From contig JAPEVF010000165.1 of the NCBI GenBank assembly GCA_029747585.1, positions 20,971 through 84,970 of the forward strand: a DNA stretch of 64,000 nucleotides, given 5' to 3'. The stretch comes from Pleurotus djamor. Its lineage: Eukaryota > Basidiomycota > Agaricomycetes > Agaricales > Pleurotaceae. A program made the translations under genes and the position numbers. Positions 22,336 to 33,435 of this stretch are shown here, piece after piece; positions within the stretch are counted from its first letter, which is position 1; each line of letters opens with the position of its first letter. The notes beneath the pieces are model-generated. The model ran no database searches. It saw nothing but the letters and a program-made list of their open reading frames with translations, and was not told where the DNA came from.

Positions 22336-25300
22336 TTATTTAGCATCTTCACCAACGAACTTATCGAACCACCGCAACACCTCGTAGTGCCATTTCAAAC
22401 TGCACAAGAAAGATATATCAGTTCACTGGATCGACACCCTTTACGAGACAACGCACCTGTTCAGATGGTTAAGGACCCAATGATTCTCATCTGGGAAGAT
22501 GACTAAACGCGTCGGAACACCTCGTCTACACGGATTGAACACTCGATTGACAAGGGTAGACCTTTGTAGTCAAGCACGACGTACTGGAGAAGAGCATGGA
22601 AAGCGCCGATACCCTCAGTCTCGGGCAAACGGTAATCTTTACTGCCATGGATGATCAACTGTGGTGTAGACCAATTATGTACGAAGTTCGACGGGCTGTA
22701 GCTATAAACCGTGTGCAACGGCGTGAGTCGGGTGACGATGTGGGGAAGAGAGGATAGAAGAGACTTACAGCGCGGAGAGGGCCTTGGTTCTCTCTTCCCA
22801 AGGTCTAAAGAGTGTGATTCATTAGCGCACAACCATAGCAAAAGAGAAGGGGTGACGAACCTTCCTCCCCATTCATGGTTGAACTGAACAAGAAGGTCAG
22901 TCGTTGTCCGCCTCGACAAACGGAGGACTCACGAAGAAAAGCTCATCGGTAGAGTAGCCATTGTATGTCGCATCAAATACCTGCGAGCGAAATGAGTCAA
23001 CCGACTCCACATCTGAGAGCTATCTATAGGATTAGGACGTACGCCGTCATGGCAAGCAAGAGCCTTGAAGTTGAACCCATACTCGGGATGTCCTTGGATC
23101 CAACTAAACAAGGCGCGTAAGACGACAACTAAAAACAAGAAATCCAACACTCACTTGATTGCATAGCCTCCCCAACTAGCCCCAGCGGCTACGGCTCGCT
23201 CGGGGTCAACTTCGGGGTACTCTTCAAGGACATACTTCCATCCTTTTTGCATATCAACGAAAGGCTTTCCTCCCCAATCCTCGGCAATAGCATCAGTGAA
23301 TTCTAAGCAAGCAAATGCAAGGTAGGCTTGAGTATATGAATTCTGAGGAGGAGTGAATGACAGACAAACCTTGACCGAAGGTGGTGCTCCCAGTAGGGTT
23401 GATTAAAACAGTGAAGTAACCTTGGTTAGCGAAGACTGAAAATCCGTCAGTCCCCTGCGCCAATTCTACGAAAAGGAAAAGAAACTCTACCATTAGGATT
23501 CCAACGCGTACTCCATTGATCTTCCCAAGCGCCTTGTGGACCTACACGAAGCAATCATTCAGCGGACTCAGCGAACAACCAAAACCGCACGACCGCGACT
23601 CACCACCATGAATGAGCAACACAGCAGGCCACTTCTTCTCATCTCCTTTCTTGAACCCATGCGGCTTCAAAATCCACCCTTGTACCCTCTTCCCCTCCGC
23701 ACCCTCAAACCAAAACTCCTCTCCGGCACTCATCCGCTTCTCCTTCAACGAATCCTCATTGAACCTCGTGACCCTCTCCGCCTCCCCGTCAAACTTGACA
23801 AGAGGAATTTCGCTTTGTTCAAGCTGGTCCTCGAGTCGCTTGAGATCACGGAGGATGAAGACATCATTGGTGGATGTGAGCGAGGAACGAGTAAAAATGA
23901 GGCGCCCAGTAAAGAGCGTTTGCAAACCGCTAGCCGCGCCAGTCTGAGTTAGCGCTGTGGGTGTGGTGTACTTCTCCGCCAACTCTGGATGTGCGGTAGA
24001 CTCTGCAGGCGTGGGTGGAACGGGTAGGACGTAGACTTTGACTTTCGCTTCATCACCAGCGGTGAAATAGAGGAAGTTGCCTTCCTTCGAGAACTACAAC
24101 AGAGATATGCATCAGGACGAGGGACTCCAAATGAATCGTACTTACTGCGAGGGCATCAGGTGATCGGTCCCAGCTTTGGGTAACCGTGAACCTCACATTC
24201 TTGTTCAAATCATAGATGACGATCTTCGCTCTAGAAATGGCGTGAAATTGAGTCATTCGCTTACACTGTGTACAGGGACTTACCGGTCGGATTCATAACC
24301 ATCTTTGTCAAGTTCTAACCAGGCCACCTTGTCGCCGGCAAGGTTAAACACGGGGCTATGTGTAGCACCCTGTTTGCCTGAGGTCAACTCCCTGGGTTGT
24401 TCTTTCCCACCAAGATCGACGATGTAGACCTTTGGTATGACATTTAAGTAAGAGGCGAGATGACTGCATATGGGAGCAAACTTACGTTCTGCTTTGTGTG
24501 CCACGACTCAGCCAACTTGGGATCTTTGGAGGTGTAGACAATGTGGGTACGTGAAACGTCGAAATCATCCGTGCCACCGAAAGGCTCAACAGGAGCGCTC
24601 TGGGAGTGAGATTGAGTGAGAGGTCAAGTAAACGGGCGCGAGCTGGTACTGACATGTCCAGTTCCCTTAAGAGGGTTGATGAACTCGTCACCAAAGTGCC
24701 ATTTGCGATCCGGATCCTTCCAGAATCGAACAGAGAATAGGGACAATTTCTTGGGGGTAACCCAACTAAGAATATATGAGGTCAATGGTCAAGGCGACTT
24801 TCTCTAGATGAACACACTCACGTATCCCAGTGACGCTCGAATCCTGAGTCATATACCAAAGCCGACGTGCCTCTCTTTTCCCATCTTTCATCCATCCGCT
24901 TCACATTGGACAGGTTTCCGTCAGCGTAGACGTAGTCCGAGAATACCAAGATTCCGGCGGTATGCGCGAATCGGAAGTTCGAGGCCGAGGTGGTAGGGAT
25001 TGAGCCAAGGAGGACAGGTGCTGACGTCGTTTTGAGGAAACCATCCTGCCCATCTTCTCCGGGATGTTTGAATTCGAGGTCAATCAGGTAGATGTCCGTT
25101 TTCTTTTCGGCTTCAACTGGGACAGCGTGGGCGATCGTCCGTCCGTCAACCCAGAAAGCTTCCCCACCATCCGGGAAAGGGATCTCGAGAGGTTCAAGTG
25201 CGTATTCCAACGGTGAGATCACGACGGATTTCTTGTTCCTGCCAAATGTTCATGTTCATTTCGAAGTGAACGCATGAAATAGGGATTACGACGTACTTTC

Positions 25301-25592
25301 TCTCGGCAATCGAGTACTTGCTAACAGGAACCAACACCAATTCACCCGGAAGGTTGGCGACGCCCTGACCAGGTCTGCGCAGTTCCAACAAATCTAACGG
25401 TGAGAATACATCTGCCCCCTCCTTGAAGGCAAAATCAGGTTGGTCGTCGAAGTTCAACACGTCCTTCAAGTCGTGTGGAGCTTTGGCGGCGTCCGGTGCA
25501 TCCATGAGTGTGGGTTGAGAAAGAGAGGGAATTAGTTGCTGGTGAAAAGGTACCTGGGCTGTGAACCCAAGCAAGGACAGAGGAAACCTCAT
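22336..25592 (-). CDS. Dipeptidyl-peptidase V-like S9 serine peptidase
   Basis: Prolyl-oligopeptidase family enzyme with an N-terminal beta-propeller and a C-terminal alpha/beta hydrolase domain; family members release N-terminal dipeptides. The propeller exons include RPGQGVANLPGELVLVPVSKY and KWHFGDEF-type blades around 25400-24000. The hydrolase part has HGGPQGAWEDQWSTRWNPN, with the oxyanion HGG. The catalytic serine is in AGASWGGYAINWIQGHPEYG near 23190, the aspartate in IIHGSKDYRLPETEG near 22640, and the histidine in FPDENHWVLN near 22470. It ends VGEDAK with the stop at 22336. The start is the ATG at 25592 (MRFPLSLLGFTAQ), which is only weakly hydrophobic, so secretion is uncertain here although Aspergillus DPP V is secreted. 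Around a dozen introns. Confidence 0.9.
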
Positions 25593-26089
25593 GGCCTTCA
25601 AATGTGTAGGGGGTTTGCGAGATCATTCAGCGCTTATATAAAGATTCCTCTCATGGTTCACGTCGAGCGTCACACGTTCCAGAGCCCGCGTGGACGGTAC
25701 CATGCTTGGCCTCGAAATCAACATCTTTCAGTGTTTAGATTTGCCGAAAGCTCGAGGAGCTGATTGGAGAGACTGGGAAACTCATATTTCCTCGTCTCCT
25801 TTATCGAGTTCAAAGTGTTTAAGCTTCGAGGTCACAGTTTCCCAACACTGCGTATGCAGGAGATAGCATTACAACACTGCTCTGTTCCTGGACGTAAGTA
25901 GGTGCGACGGCGAAGATCCAATTTGAACTTCGCGACGATCTCTTGCCAGGCTATACAAAGCAGATAGGAACCTCCTTATTAAACAGGGTGACTCTGGACT
26001 TATTCGTAGAAAACTCGTCAGGGCTATCCAACTCGAGGCCCTGGCACTGTAAGCGTACAGAATACAGAAGAATCCAAGCAAGAAATACT
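25593..26089. other. Intergenic region, nothing recognised
   Basis: No coding frame of note. It contains the promoter of the S9 peptidase on its left and the 3' flank of the unknown-family gene on its right. Confidence 0.45.
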
Positions 26090-27365
26090 TTATTCACGAT
26101 TCAGCAAGCCATCCGCAATCCTATAAAAGTCGGGGGCAGGATCATCCAGCTCCATGATGTATGTGACCCTTGGTTGACCATGATTAGGACTGGTTGAGTG
26201 AGCAGTTCCCCCCAATTCCAATCTACGCTTTTCGGCTCCAGCAAAGCTGAGACTGGCCTCAACATGTTGGAGAGGCCGATAAGCAACACGGAGTGAGCAT
26301 GGGGCAATTCTCTCTATCGTCGACCTGATGAAGTCAAAGATACTTCCCTCTTGCTTTGGTCCAGTCAGCCCCCCNAGCGCATTTCAGCTTTAATCGGTCA
26401 AGCTGGCTGCGCGATAGCTTCCTCATGGCAGACAGAGCTGTGTCGGCAACCAAAGCGCGCTGGAAAAGAAGTCCGGACGCAAATTGCGCGGCGGGGCTTA
26501 CGGAGCAGTTGGTGTGTGTGGGATATGTTAGGAGGTAAGGATGTATGGTGGCCAGAGCTTCTTGGGAGACTTTCGAGACAATGGGATGTTTGACGACGAC
26601 CGCTCGCGAGATCAACTTCTTGACAAAGCGAGGGGGTTTTGTACGAGGGGCAGAAACAGTCCCGCCAATGAGACCCTCGACAAACGCCCCTTCGGGACCG
26701 CGACCGCGACCACTGGTATTTTTCTGATAATCAGCCATCCCGTTTGAATGTTTGCCTTTTTTGAAGAGGCCCCTCGGCAAAGGGAGTCCAAGAGATATTG
26801 ATTGAGTGGCGTCAATTGCGAAATCAACTGTCCACGGAGCAAATGCTGTAGCAATATCGCCGACGTACGCGACTTGAGGCGCGTAATTCATATATGCTTG
26901 GGACATATCTGAGAGGGCCATCTTGATGACGGGGTCGTTGGGGTTGTCTTGATAGAGGACCAGGAGAGCTTGAAGCGACGCTTCGGATAAAACGGCCCGT
27001 TCCGCGATGCCTGGAGGAGGGATACAGTAGGGATTGGTGGTGATCGTAGGCGTAGAAATGGCCGCTAGTATACAACCAGTTACAGGGGATATGAAGGGCC
27101 CAATGGGACCCAAAAGCGGATCTTTCACAGTAGCATAAGTATTTGAACCGACGGTTGCGACTGTGTGCAAGACATCAAGAAAGCCTTGATCTATATCGGT
27201 GGCTTGGACATTGCATGCTCCCAAGCTGTTTTTGCGAGGAAGGGACACGGAACTCGAAGAGATGTGCGCGCGAGAAATTCGGTTGGCCAACGGAAACCTT
27301 GAAAAAGTCTTGATGCAAGTATGAATAGGATGTCGAGAATTCTTGCCTGCGTTGATGATGGTCAT
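26090..27365 (-). CDS. Unknown-family protein, copy A (frame broken by N at 26375)
   Basis: Intronless gene starting at the ATG at 27365. The leader is rich in Arg, Ser and His. Recognisable blocks shared with copy B next door are FLDVLHTVATVGSN, GPFISPVTGCILAAIS, GIAERAVLSEASLQALL, MALSDMSQAY, FAPWTVDFAID, EGAFVEGLIGGT, LLFQRALVADTALSAMRKL and LDRLKLK. The continuous frame stops at 26334, just after the N at 26375 inside a run of G. Leaving that one position out gives a continuation with GSIFDFIRSTIERIAP, matching GILDFIKSTLQTMGP in copy B, and runs to a stop at 26090. The N is therefore probably a spurious base. No known domain is recognised; Gly/Ala-rich hydrophobic stretches near the start could be membrane-interacting. 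Confidence 0.75.
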
Positions 27366-27476
27366 GTAATGTCAAAGGAGTCAGTTTCTGATGATGACTG
27401 GTCGTTGAAAATCAGGGGCCCCATGGCTATTACATAGATCTGTTTTCAGCTCCTAGTTCTACTTGGGCACGAAGCA

Positions 27477-28913
27477 ATGTCGCACTCAAACTATACGCGA
27501 GCAGCATTGCGGAAGTTCCATCGACACTCCAAGTCTGGTTTCGCAGGTCCATTTCAGAGGCGAGAGATAGGTTGCTCCATCCTTCAAAGCGAAAAGAGTC
27601 TCAACCAACATATCATTGATGAAGATAATTCCTCTTATCCATCCCCACGTTTGGCGTCTACTCTTTCCTCGGGATTGGAACAGCAAATAGGAGATGGCGC
27701 AAATGAAGCCCCCCACGCTGACCAGCGTAACGCCACCTTGCCTGACGAGGATGGCATTTGGGGAGGTAGGAACTTTCCGTTAGTTACTACTGGTACATGG
27801 AATTGGCCGGGTCCTGATGGCTCGGAACTCCCATGGCCTCTAATGCGAACCAGACACATGTCGTTCGACCTTCCCCCTCCAAACCCCATTCCTGCCAAGT
27901 TGACAATGCCTTTTCTTGATGTGCTCGCCACGGTTTCAGTGTCGGAGCGTTTTGGATCGCCCTCACTCAGTCCCGTGGGGTCACTTGTTGCTCCTGTAGC
28001 CGGTGGGGTACTCGGAGCTATTGCCGGAGCTGTTGAACATCCTAGTCTCATCGATTGCACTGCTCTGGGTGTCGCAGAACGAGCCATGTTGGCCGAGGTT
28101 TCCCTCCAAGCCATACTCGTAGGCCTCTTCGAACCGTCGCGGACTACCCCACCCGATGACCCTATCATCAACATCGTTCTAGCGGACATGGAGAAGCAGT
28201 ACTTGGACAATCCGATCAACTTGGCCGGTTTCGCCTCAACACTATCTCCATGGTTGATGAATTATGGTCTTGATATCGCGGAATTCAAGTTTGCTCGAAT
28301 GTTGGAATCGCCTAGAAGAAGAACAATTAGGGATCCTATTGTGCTGGGTCGTGAACGAAAGCCTTTAAATGGGCTCCCTAGTAGCCAGGAAAACGTAAAC
28401 AAGCATCCGGCGTTCGTAGAAGGTCTCCTTGAAGCGACTCTTCCGGTGGTGCATGCTGACGAGGGTGCCTTTGACTTCCTCGGTCCTCTCATCATGAAGG
28501 CAGGCAACGCTACAACAACTCTGCAAACCCTTTCCTCCGACCCTGTCTGGGACGCTTTGACAAACTTCCGTTGGAACCTGCTTGACCTCCTTGCTGCCGG
28601 TTCAAATGTGTACACGGGCCACCTGACCCCAAATGCTCGGCTTACATCAATCATACGCTTCCAGCGCGCTTTGTCTGCCGATCAGGCCCTCTCTGCCCTT
28701 ATGAAGCTGCCTCGCGACAAGCTTGATCAGCTCAAGGTAAAACGCATCACTGGTGGACGAATGCGAGAGGAAGGGATCCTTGACTTCATAAAGTCAACGC
28801 TGCAGACCATGGGACCATACCCTCTTGAAGTCGCCCGGCGTGCTGTCGAGCAGCTCACCCCGTTTATTCATAAGAAGAATTCGCGTAGAAAGACAAGTAC
28901 AGACGTTGATTAG
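27477..28913 (+). CDS. Unknown-family protein, copy B
   Basis: Intronless 478-residue protein, divergently transcribed from copy A across only 111 bases. It begins MSHSNYTRAALRKFHRHSKSG, a basic leader. The shared family core starts at about residue 141 (MPFLDVLATVSVSERFGSP), followed by the Gly/Ala/Val-rich VGSLVAPVAGGVLGAIAGAV, GVAERAMLAEVSLQAILV, IVLADMEKQYLDNP, ASTLSPWLMNYGLDIA and AFVEGLLEATLP. The C-terminal core has IRFQRALSADQALSALMKL, LDQLKVKRITGG and ILDFIKSTLQTMGPYP, and a basic tail ends the protein. Compared with copy A it has an extra 90-residue acidic/Trp-containing N-terminal stretch. I do not recognise the family; it resembles uncharacterised fungal proteins with AERA(V/M)LAEASLQ motifs. 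Confidence 0.85.
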   Translation: MSHSNYTRAALRKFHRHSKSGFAGPFQRREIGCSILQSEKSLNQHIIDEDNSSYPSPRLASTLSSGLEQQIGDGANEAPHADQRNATLPDEDGIWGGRNFPLVTTGTWNWPGPDGSELPWPLMRTRHMSFDLPPPNPIPAKLTMPFLDVLATVSVSERFGSPSLSPVGSLVAPVAGGVLGAIAGAVEHPSLIDCTALGVAERAMLAEVSLQAILVGLFEPSRTTPPDDPIINIVLADMEKQYLDNPINLAGFASTLSPWLMNYGLDIAEFKFARMLESPRRRTIRDPIVLGRERKPLNGLPSSQENVNKHPAFVEGLLEATLPVVHADEGAFDFLGPLIMKAGNATTTLQTLSSDPVWDALTNFRWNLLDLLAAGSNVYTGHLTPNARLTSIIRFQRALSADQALSALMKLPRDKLDQLKVKRITGGRMREEGILDFIKSTLQTMGPYPLEVARRAVEQLTPFIHKKNSRRKTSTDVD

Positions 28914-29045
28914 ATCCGATGATTTATTATTCAGCCCCAGTAACTCATCAGCAGTTGCGCAGACACAGCAGCGGAAGATACCAATAATATCATGATTCTG
29001 AAGAGTCTATTGAACACAAGGTACCGTGGCCCGTGGGGCAAACTT

Positions 29046-29858
29046 CTAGTCATCCCACATTGTATGAGTATCGGGGTGAAGCTCCAGGTAATTCATCTCG
29101 CCGACCACATAAAAAGGATAGTGTATGTGCAATTGGGTGAGGTCGAGCAAGGGGAATGCAAAGAACTCTTTGTAGGTTTCGCCTTCGAACGGGTACTGGA
29201 TCTGGATTTTGACACCTGCCGCGAATCTGAGCATCATACACGGTCCCCAATGTCCATCGGGACCGATTGCATTGACTTTGAACCCTTTTTCTGCCCAGTC
29301 GAAGCAGTTATCTGGTCCGCCGTCCCCTGGACCGATGTACGCGGTGAATGATGGGGTGGGGAGTATGGCGGGGAATATGGCGGGGACGTTTAGGTGGTAG
29401 TAGAGGATGTATTTGCCGTTCGCGAACGCGAGCCTGCTTAGGGCGGGGTGACCCTGAGGAGGACAGATGGCCTGGGTAGGAGGTTTCACGTTAGGTTCAA
29501 GTTTGAGACTGCCGTTGAGCGGGAGGAACTCACTCCTAAGATTATTGGCTGCCAGTCGTGTTGCTGGACGAAAGCAAGATATTTCTGGTATTCCTCCTAG
29601 GTAGGATGAGATATCATGCATCAATGTTCAACGGTGACGCCGTTACCAACAACGAGGAGACTTTGGACATACTTGGGTTTTGGCGGCCGCCATTCTATTG
29701 TTGTAGTAAGGTAAGTAGGGGTAGCCTATGCGCTGAGTCACTGGTGGCGGTATAGGAGAGAAAGGGTCAGACCGTACCCATGGTATGCTATGGCACAATT
29801 TTTTCGTTTGGCTTTGATAAATTAGTATTTCGAACTCATGTTGATGCGAGTAAGTCAT
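29046..29858 (-). CDS. Hypothetical protein in the duplicated-family block
   Basis: Three exons, both introns phase 0 with good GT-AG borders. Exon 1 ends YNNRMAAAKTQ; exon 2 is EEYQKYLAFVQQHDWQPIIL; exon 3 starts AICPPQGHPALSRL and continues through FANGKYILYYHLN, TAYIGPGDGGPDNCFDWAEK, FKVNAIGPDGHWGPCM and YPFEGETYKEFFAFPLLDL to a stop at 29046. It looks like a compact, aromatic-rich, probably beta-rich protein of about 230 residues. The start is uncertain: the ATG at 29858 or the internal ATG at 29693. No family recognised and no signal peptide. It sits between intact copy B and the pseudogene copy C of the unknown family. Confidence 0.6.
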
Positions 29859-30047
29859 ACTCGTCGCGATAGGACACAACTTAAGGCCTAAGGTGTCATC
29901 AACTCTAGAGTAATCGCTTATGTTTATGAGGCAAATTTCACTCTATCCAGGCATGATGCGTAGGTGCTGGCAGGGATCCGGACGGGTTGAGCCTAGCTGA
30001 TCCAGCTCCACCACTACATAAGAAAGCGAGGAAGAAGGAAGCATACT

Positions 30048-30865
30048 TTATTTACGGTCCAGGGTATCTGCGACTAAAGCACGCCGAAAAAGGAGTCCAG
30101 ATCCGAATTGTGCAGCGGGGCTTACGGAGCAGTTGGTTGTCTGTGAGGGGTATTGGGGGAGGTACGGGCGCGTGGTGACGATGGCTTTCTTGGAGACTTG
30201 TGGGAGTTGTGAGACAAGGGGTGATTCACGACGGCCCCTCGCGAAATCAACTTTGATTGACAGAGTGAGGGGTCTTGATACCAGCAGGAGAAACGGGTTC
30301 ACCAATCAGTCCTTTGATAAAAAGGCTGAAATTCTGCTAGACCGAAGACGTGCCAACCAACCTCTCGTGCTTTTTGAAGAGTCCCCGGCCATAAACGTGA
30401 CTTGGGCGATGGCAATTGCGCGATCAAGCAGCCACGGAGCGAACGCTGTAGCGATATCGTCGATAGTTGGAGCGCGTAGTCGATGTAGGCCTGGGACATA
30501 TCTGATAAAACCATCCAGACGTCCGACGGCGGGATCATCAAGGGTGTCTTGATAGAGGCCCAACTGAGAGGTTGGAGCGACGCATCGGATAGAATGGCTG
30601 GTGCTGCGATACCAGGAGGGGAAAGCATTATGGATTGGTGGTGATTGTAGGTGTAGCAATGGGACACAAAAGCGGATTTATCATAGTGACATGAGTATCT
30701 GAGCCGACTGAGCAAGACGTCAAGAAAGCCGGGCGATTTTGAGAGGAAGGGACACGGAACTCGAAGAGATGTGCGCGCTAGAAATTCGGTTGGTTGCAAA
30801 CCTGAACAAAGCCGTATGAGTGGTGCAAGTATGGACCGGATATCGTAAATTCCTGCCTGCGATGA
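30048..30865 (-). pseudogene. Unknown-family protein, copy C, decayed
   Basis: Degenerate duplicate of copy A. Matching segments appear in different frames: GFLDVLLSRL, PPGIAAPAILSDASLQ, VLSDMSQAYIDYA, DDIATAFAPWLLDRAI, CSVSPAAQFGSGLLFRRALVADT. Frameshifts separate these, and the C-terminal part after RRALVADT is deleted. The DNA is still strongly similar: a stretch of about 45 bases around 27240-27285 recurs near 30748-30793 with only one or two differences, so the duplication is fairly recent. No intact product is expected. Confidence 0.8.
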
Positions 30866-30972
30866 CGATGGACATGGAACGTGAAAAGACTCTTTGTGGG
30901 GGTACTTACACGTTGAACGTCGAACGTTTGGACGTTGATCAACTCATTGACCTCCCCAATTCAAGTCTGCAT

Positions 30973-31663
30973 TCATACATATACACACACTGTATCCCTC
31001 TTGATGCACGGGCCGCATCTACGCCGCTGGTCGCATCGAAGTCTCCTAGCTGTATACTCGTCCCATTAGCAACCAGTACACAAAGCTAATCATACGAGAT
31101 TCAGAAGAAACCTCACTTCTACAGGGAACGCAAGCGTTGATAGGTCGCGGCGGAGCAAGTGGTGTGCTACTCCCATCCAGCTCCTCTCCTTCCAGAGCAT
31201 CAGGTCGTTGAGAGGAGGGTTCGGTCACTCGAAGTTGGGTTGTGTCGCTGAGGGTGACGTTCGTCGGCGTGACTAGCACAGGATGCGTGTCAGTTAATTC
31301 TAGAGCCCGAGAGCGAAAAGGATGTGTACTTGAGGTAGTATTGGTCCATTCAACGTCAGCATGGCGATGCAGTGAGACGTCGTTTGTGACAACGTCTTCA
31401 GAGGTTGGCTCAGAAACGGTGTCGTCTTCTCTAGCTCTAGATAGTAGAATAGTAGACGGATATTCATCAATAAAATCATTCGACTGAACATGAACCGTAT
31501 AAACGACCACCTACTTCGTCGCATCGATATCCATGGCTAGATCTCCGACAGCCTCCCACTTTGCTGACATAGCTCCGCCTCGTCTTTCTTCTGTCGTAGG
31601 CTGATCCACGAGATGAGTCGACGAAGTCATTGAATCGAAGAGGTTTGGAAGCCTTTCTGACAT
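30973..31663 (-). CDS. Short protein ending in a Zn2Cys6 DNA-binding cluster
   Basis: Three exons. Exon 1 starts at the ATG at 31663 (MSERLPNLFDSMTSSTHLVD) and ends at DIDAT. The second exon (KAREDDTVSEPTSEDVV onwards) is Ser/Thr/Asp-rich and looks disordered. It ends PPRPINACVPCR, and the third exon continues TRRLRCDQRRRCGPCIKRD then TVCVYV and the stop. The joined motif has CX2CX6CX5CX2CX6C spacing, a complete binuclear zinc cluster, only a few residues from the C-terminus. In most Zn2Cys6 regulators the cluster is N-terminal and a large middle domain follows; that is absent here. A further downstream exon is possible but the pseudogene copy C lies only about 100 bases away. It may be a truncated regulator or a DNA-binding-only protein. 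Confidence 0.65.
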
Positions 31664-31926
31664 TATATCAGCGTAAGTATCGCGATAAAATGATTCAATG
31701 AAGACATGCGGTTACCTCATGTCTGGTGTCAATATTCACCAACACGGTCCTTCCAGCTTCCAGCGTCAATGCATTAGTCCACTTCAACTTCAAGCCTAAC
31801 CGCATCTGCCCAGCAGCGACCCCCGCCCAATCTAATCAATCCCATCAACTCAGCGCTCGTTCAAACGTTCAACGTTCACCGGCCACCCGCCATGGCATCA
31901 TTCAAGTTTCAACGTCGATTTTCAAC

Positions 31927-33160
31927 TTACTCCCCTCCCAAAACCACATCAACCACCCTCCTCACCACAGGAAAACACACCCACCCCAACCCCTCAACAC
32001 GACACACCCTCGATAACGTATCCAGCGGAACCACCAAAACCCTCTCGAGGACCCTAGGAAATTCATCGTCCGATATTGACCCGTTTGCCCAGAGGTGTAA
32101 CGCGTAGACAAGGGGGAGGAAGAAGAGGGTGAACCAGAGGATGAGGAATGTCCTGTTTGCGTGGTATTCCATGAGTATTAAGTATTTCCAAAGACGAATG
32201 AGTGGAGGGGGAGCAAGAAGAGGTAGGATGATAATGAAAAAAAAGAAAAAAAAGGGAAAACGCAGATGCGAACGCAGTACGTACACCGATATAATAACCC
32301 CCGTCATCAAACATATCAACGACACACCCCATTCATACCCTGGTGGTCTCGCCGCCGACCCGCGTCCATGTTTATCGATCCGACGAAGATACCTATCTGT
32401 CCTTTCGAGGGATGTGAGCTCGTTGCGGAGGAGTGTTTCGCGCGTGGTTAGTTGGTTGAGTAGGGTTTGAGTGGGAGTGGGGGTAGTAGTGCGGGTGTTG
32501 GTATTAGTATTGATATTGGTGGGAGGGTGAGGGTGAGGGTGAAGGAGGGCGAGAGTCAGAAGGTCATAGGTCATCTGTCGCGTTTCTGTTGTTGTCGGCG
32601 GTGTCCGCGTCGTTTCGGTATGACTTGAAGACAGAGTGTTGGCAGCCTGAGAAGCCAGAGACGTGTTCGCCTCCAAAGTTGTACGGGTACCAGTATACTC
32701 CGATTCCGCGAGCACAACGCGTCGAACAATCCCAGATACCCATCTCGCATCAACGTCCACATTAACATCAACACCGACATCATTATCTAGAAATTCCGAA
32801 AATACAAATCCAAAGGATAAGCCCATCATTGAAACTTGGAGAGCAAGTAGCGTATGAAGCCTGAAGAGGTACTCACCACGTTCAAGACTAGCAGCACCAC
32901 GACAACCCGGGCAGTACACCACATTCCCATGCCCATCAGCATCCGCGTCGTCGTCAACGTTCCGCAGAAGTAACTCCCGAAGATATACCCTCCAGCATTC
33001 AATGCAAAGGATATGACCTAAAAAACCAGGTCAAAAGCGAAAAANTCAAAAACGTTAGAACTTCAGGAATCAGAGAGAGGACATACTTACCACACGGTAA
33101 CGCCGTCGGCTTGGTCGGTAGACCAAAGCAGAGGGTACAGACGACGATATCGTCCATCAT
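31927..33160 (-). CDS. RING-finger membrane protein, paralog 1
   Basis: Starts at the ATG at 33160. The first exon is MMDDIVVCTLCFGLPTKPT, then ALPCG, with an intron inside the last Gly codon. Exon 2 continues HILCIECWRVYLREL to YCPGCRGAASLER, completing a C3HC4 RING (CX2C ... CXHX2CX2C ... CX2C), so ubiquitin-ligase activity is likely. A long Thr/Asn/Pro low-complexity stretch (NTNTNTRTTTPTPTQ) precedes a conserved helix with LTTRETLLRNELTSLERTDRYL. Three hydrophobic segments follow: VSLICLMTGVIISVYVL, FPFFFFFFIIILPLL and FLILWFTLFFLPLVYAL. The C-terminus differs from the other three paralogs. Confidence 0.8.
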
Positions 33161-33435
33161 ACTCTTGAGTCCTCTTAAGTCTGGGTTCGGTCAAGTGTAC
33201 ATCGAGGCGAAGGTACGAGTTGCGGAATGGAAGTTGTCGTTAGACGCATGATGATATTGCGTGTGTAGTGTTGGTCGTTTTTGGCATCACCGAATCGCCC
33301 GACTCAGGTGACCCTGAGCCCCTAGATTGTTCCCTGTTCCTTGACCTGCTCGAAGTGGACTCCAGAGGGTTCGACGTACACAACCACTAGCACTCGGCAT
33401 TCAGCATCAGTACCAACACCAGTACTTACTACTCA

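Noticed and set aside
29987..30178. Plus-strand frames over the copy C pseudogene
   Set aside because: They are antisense shadows of the decayed copy of the unknown family.
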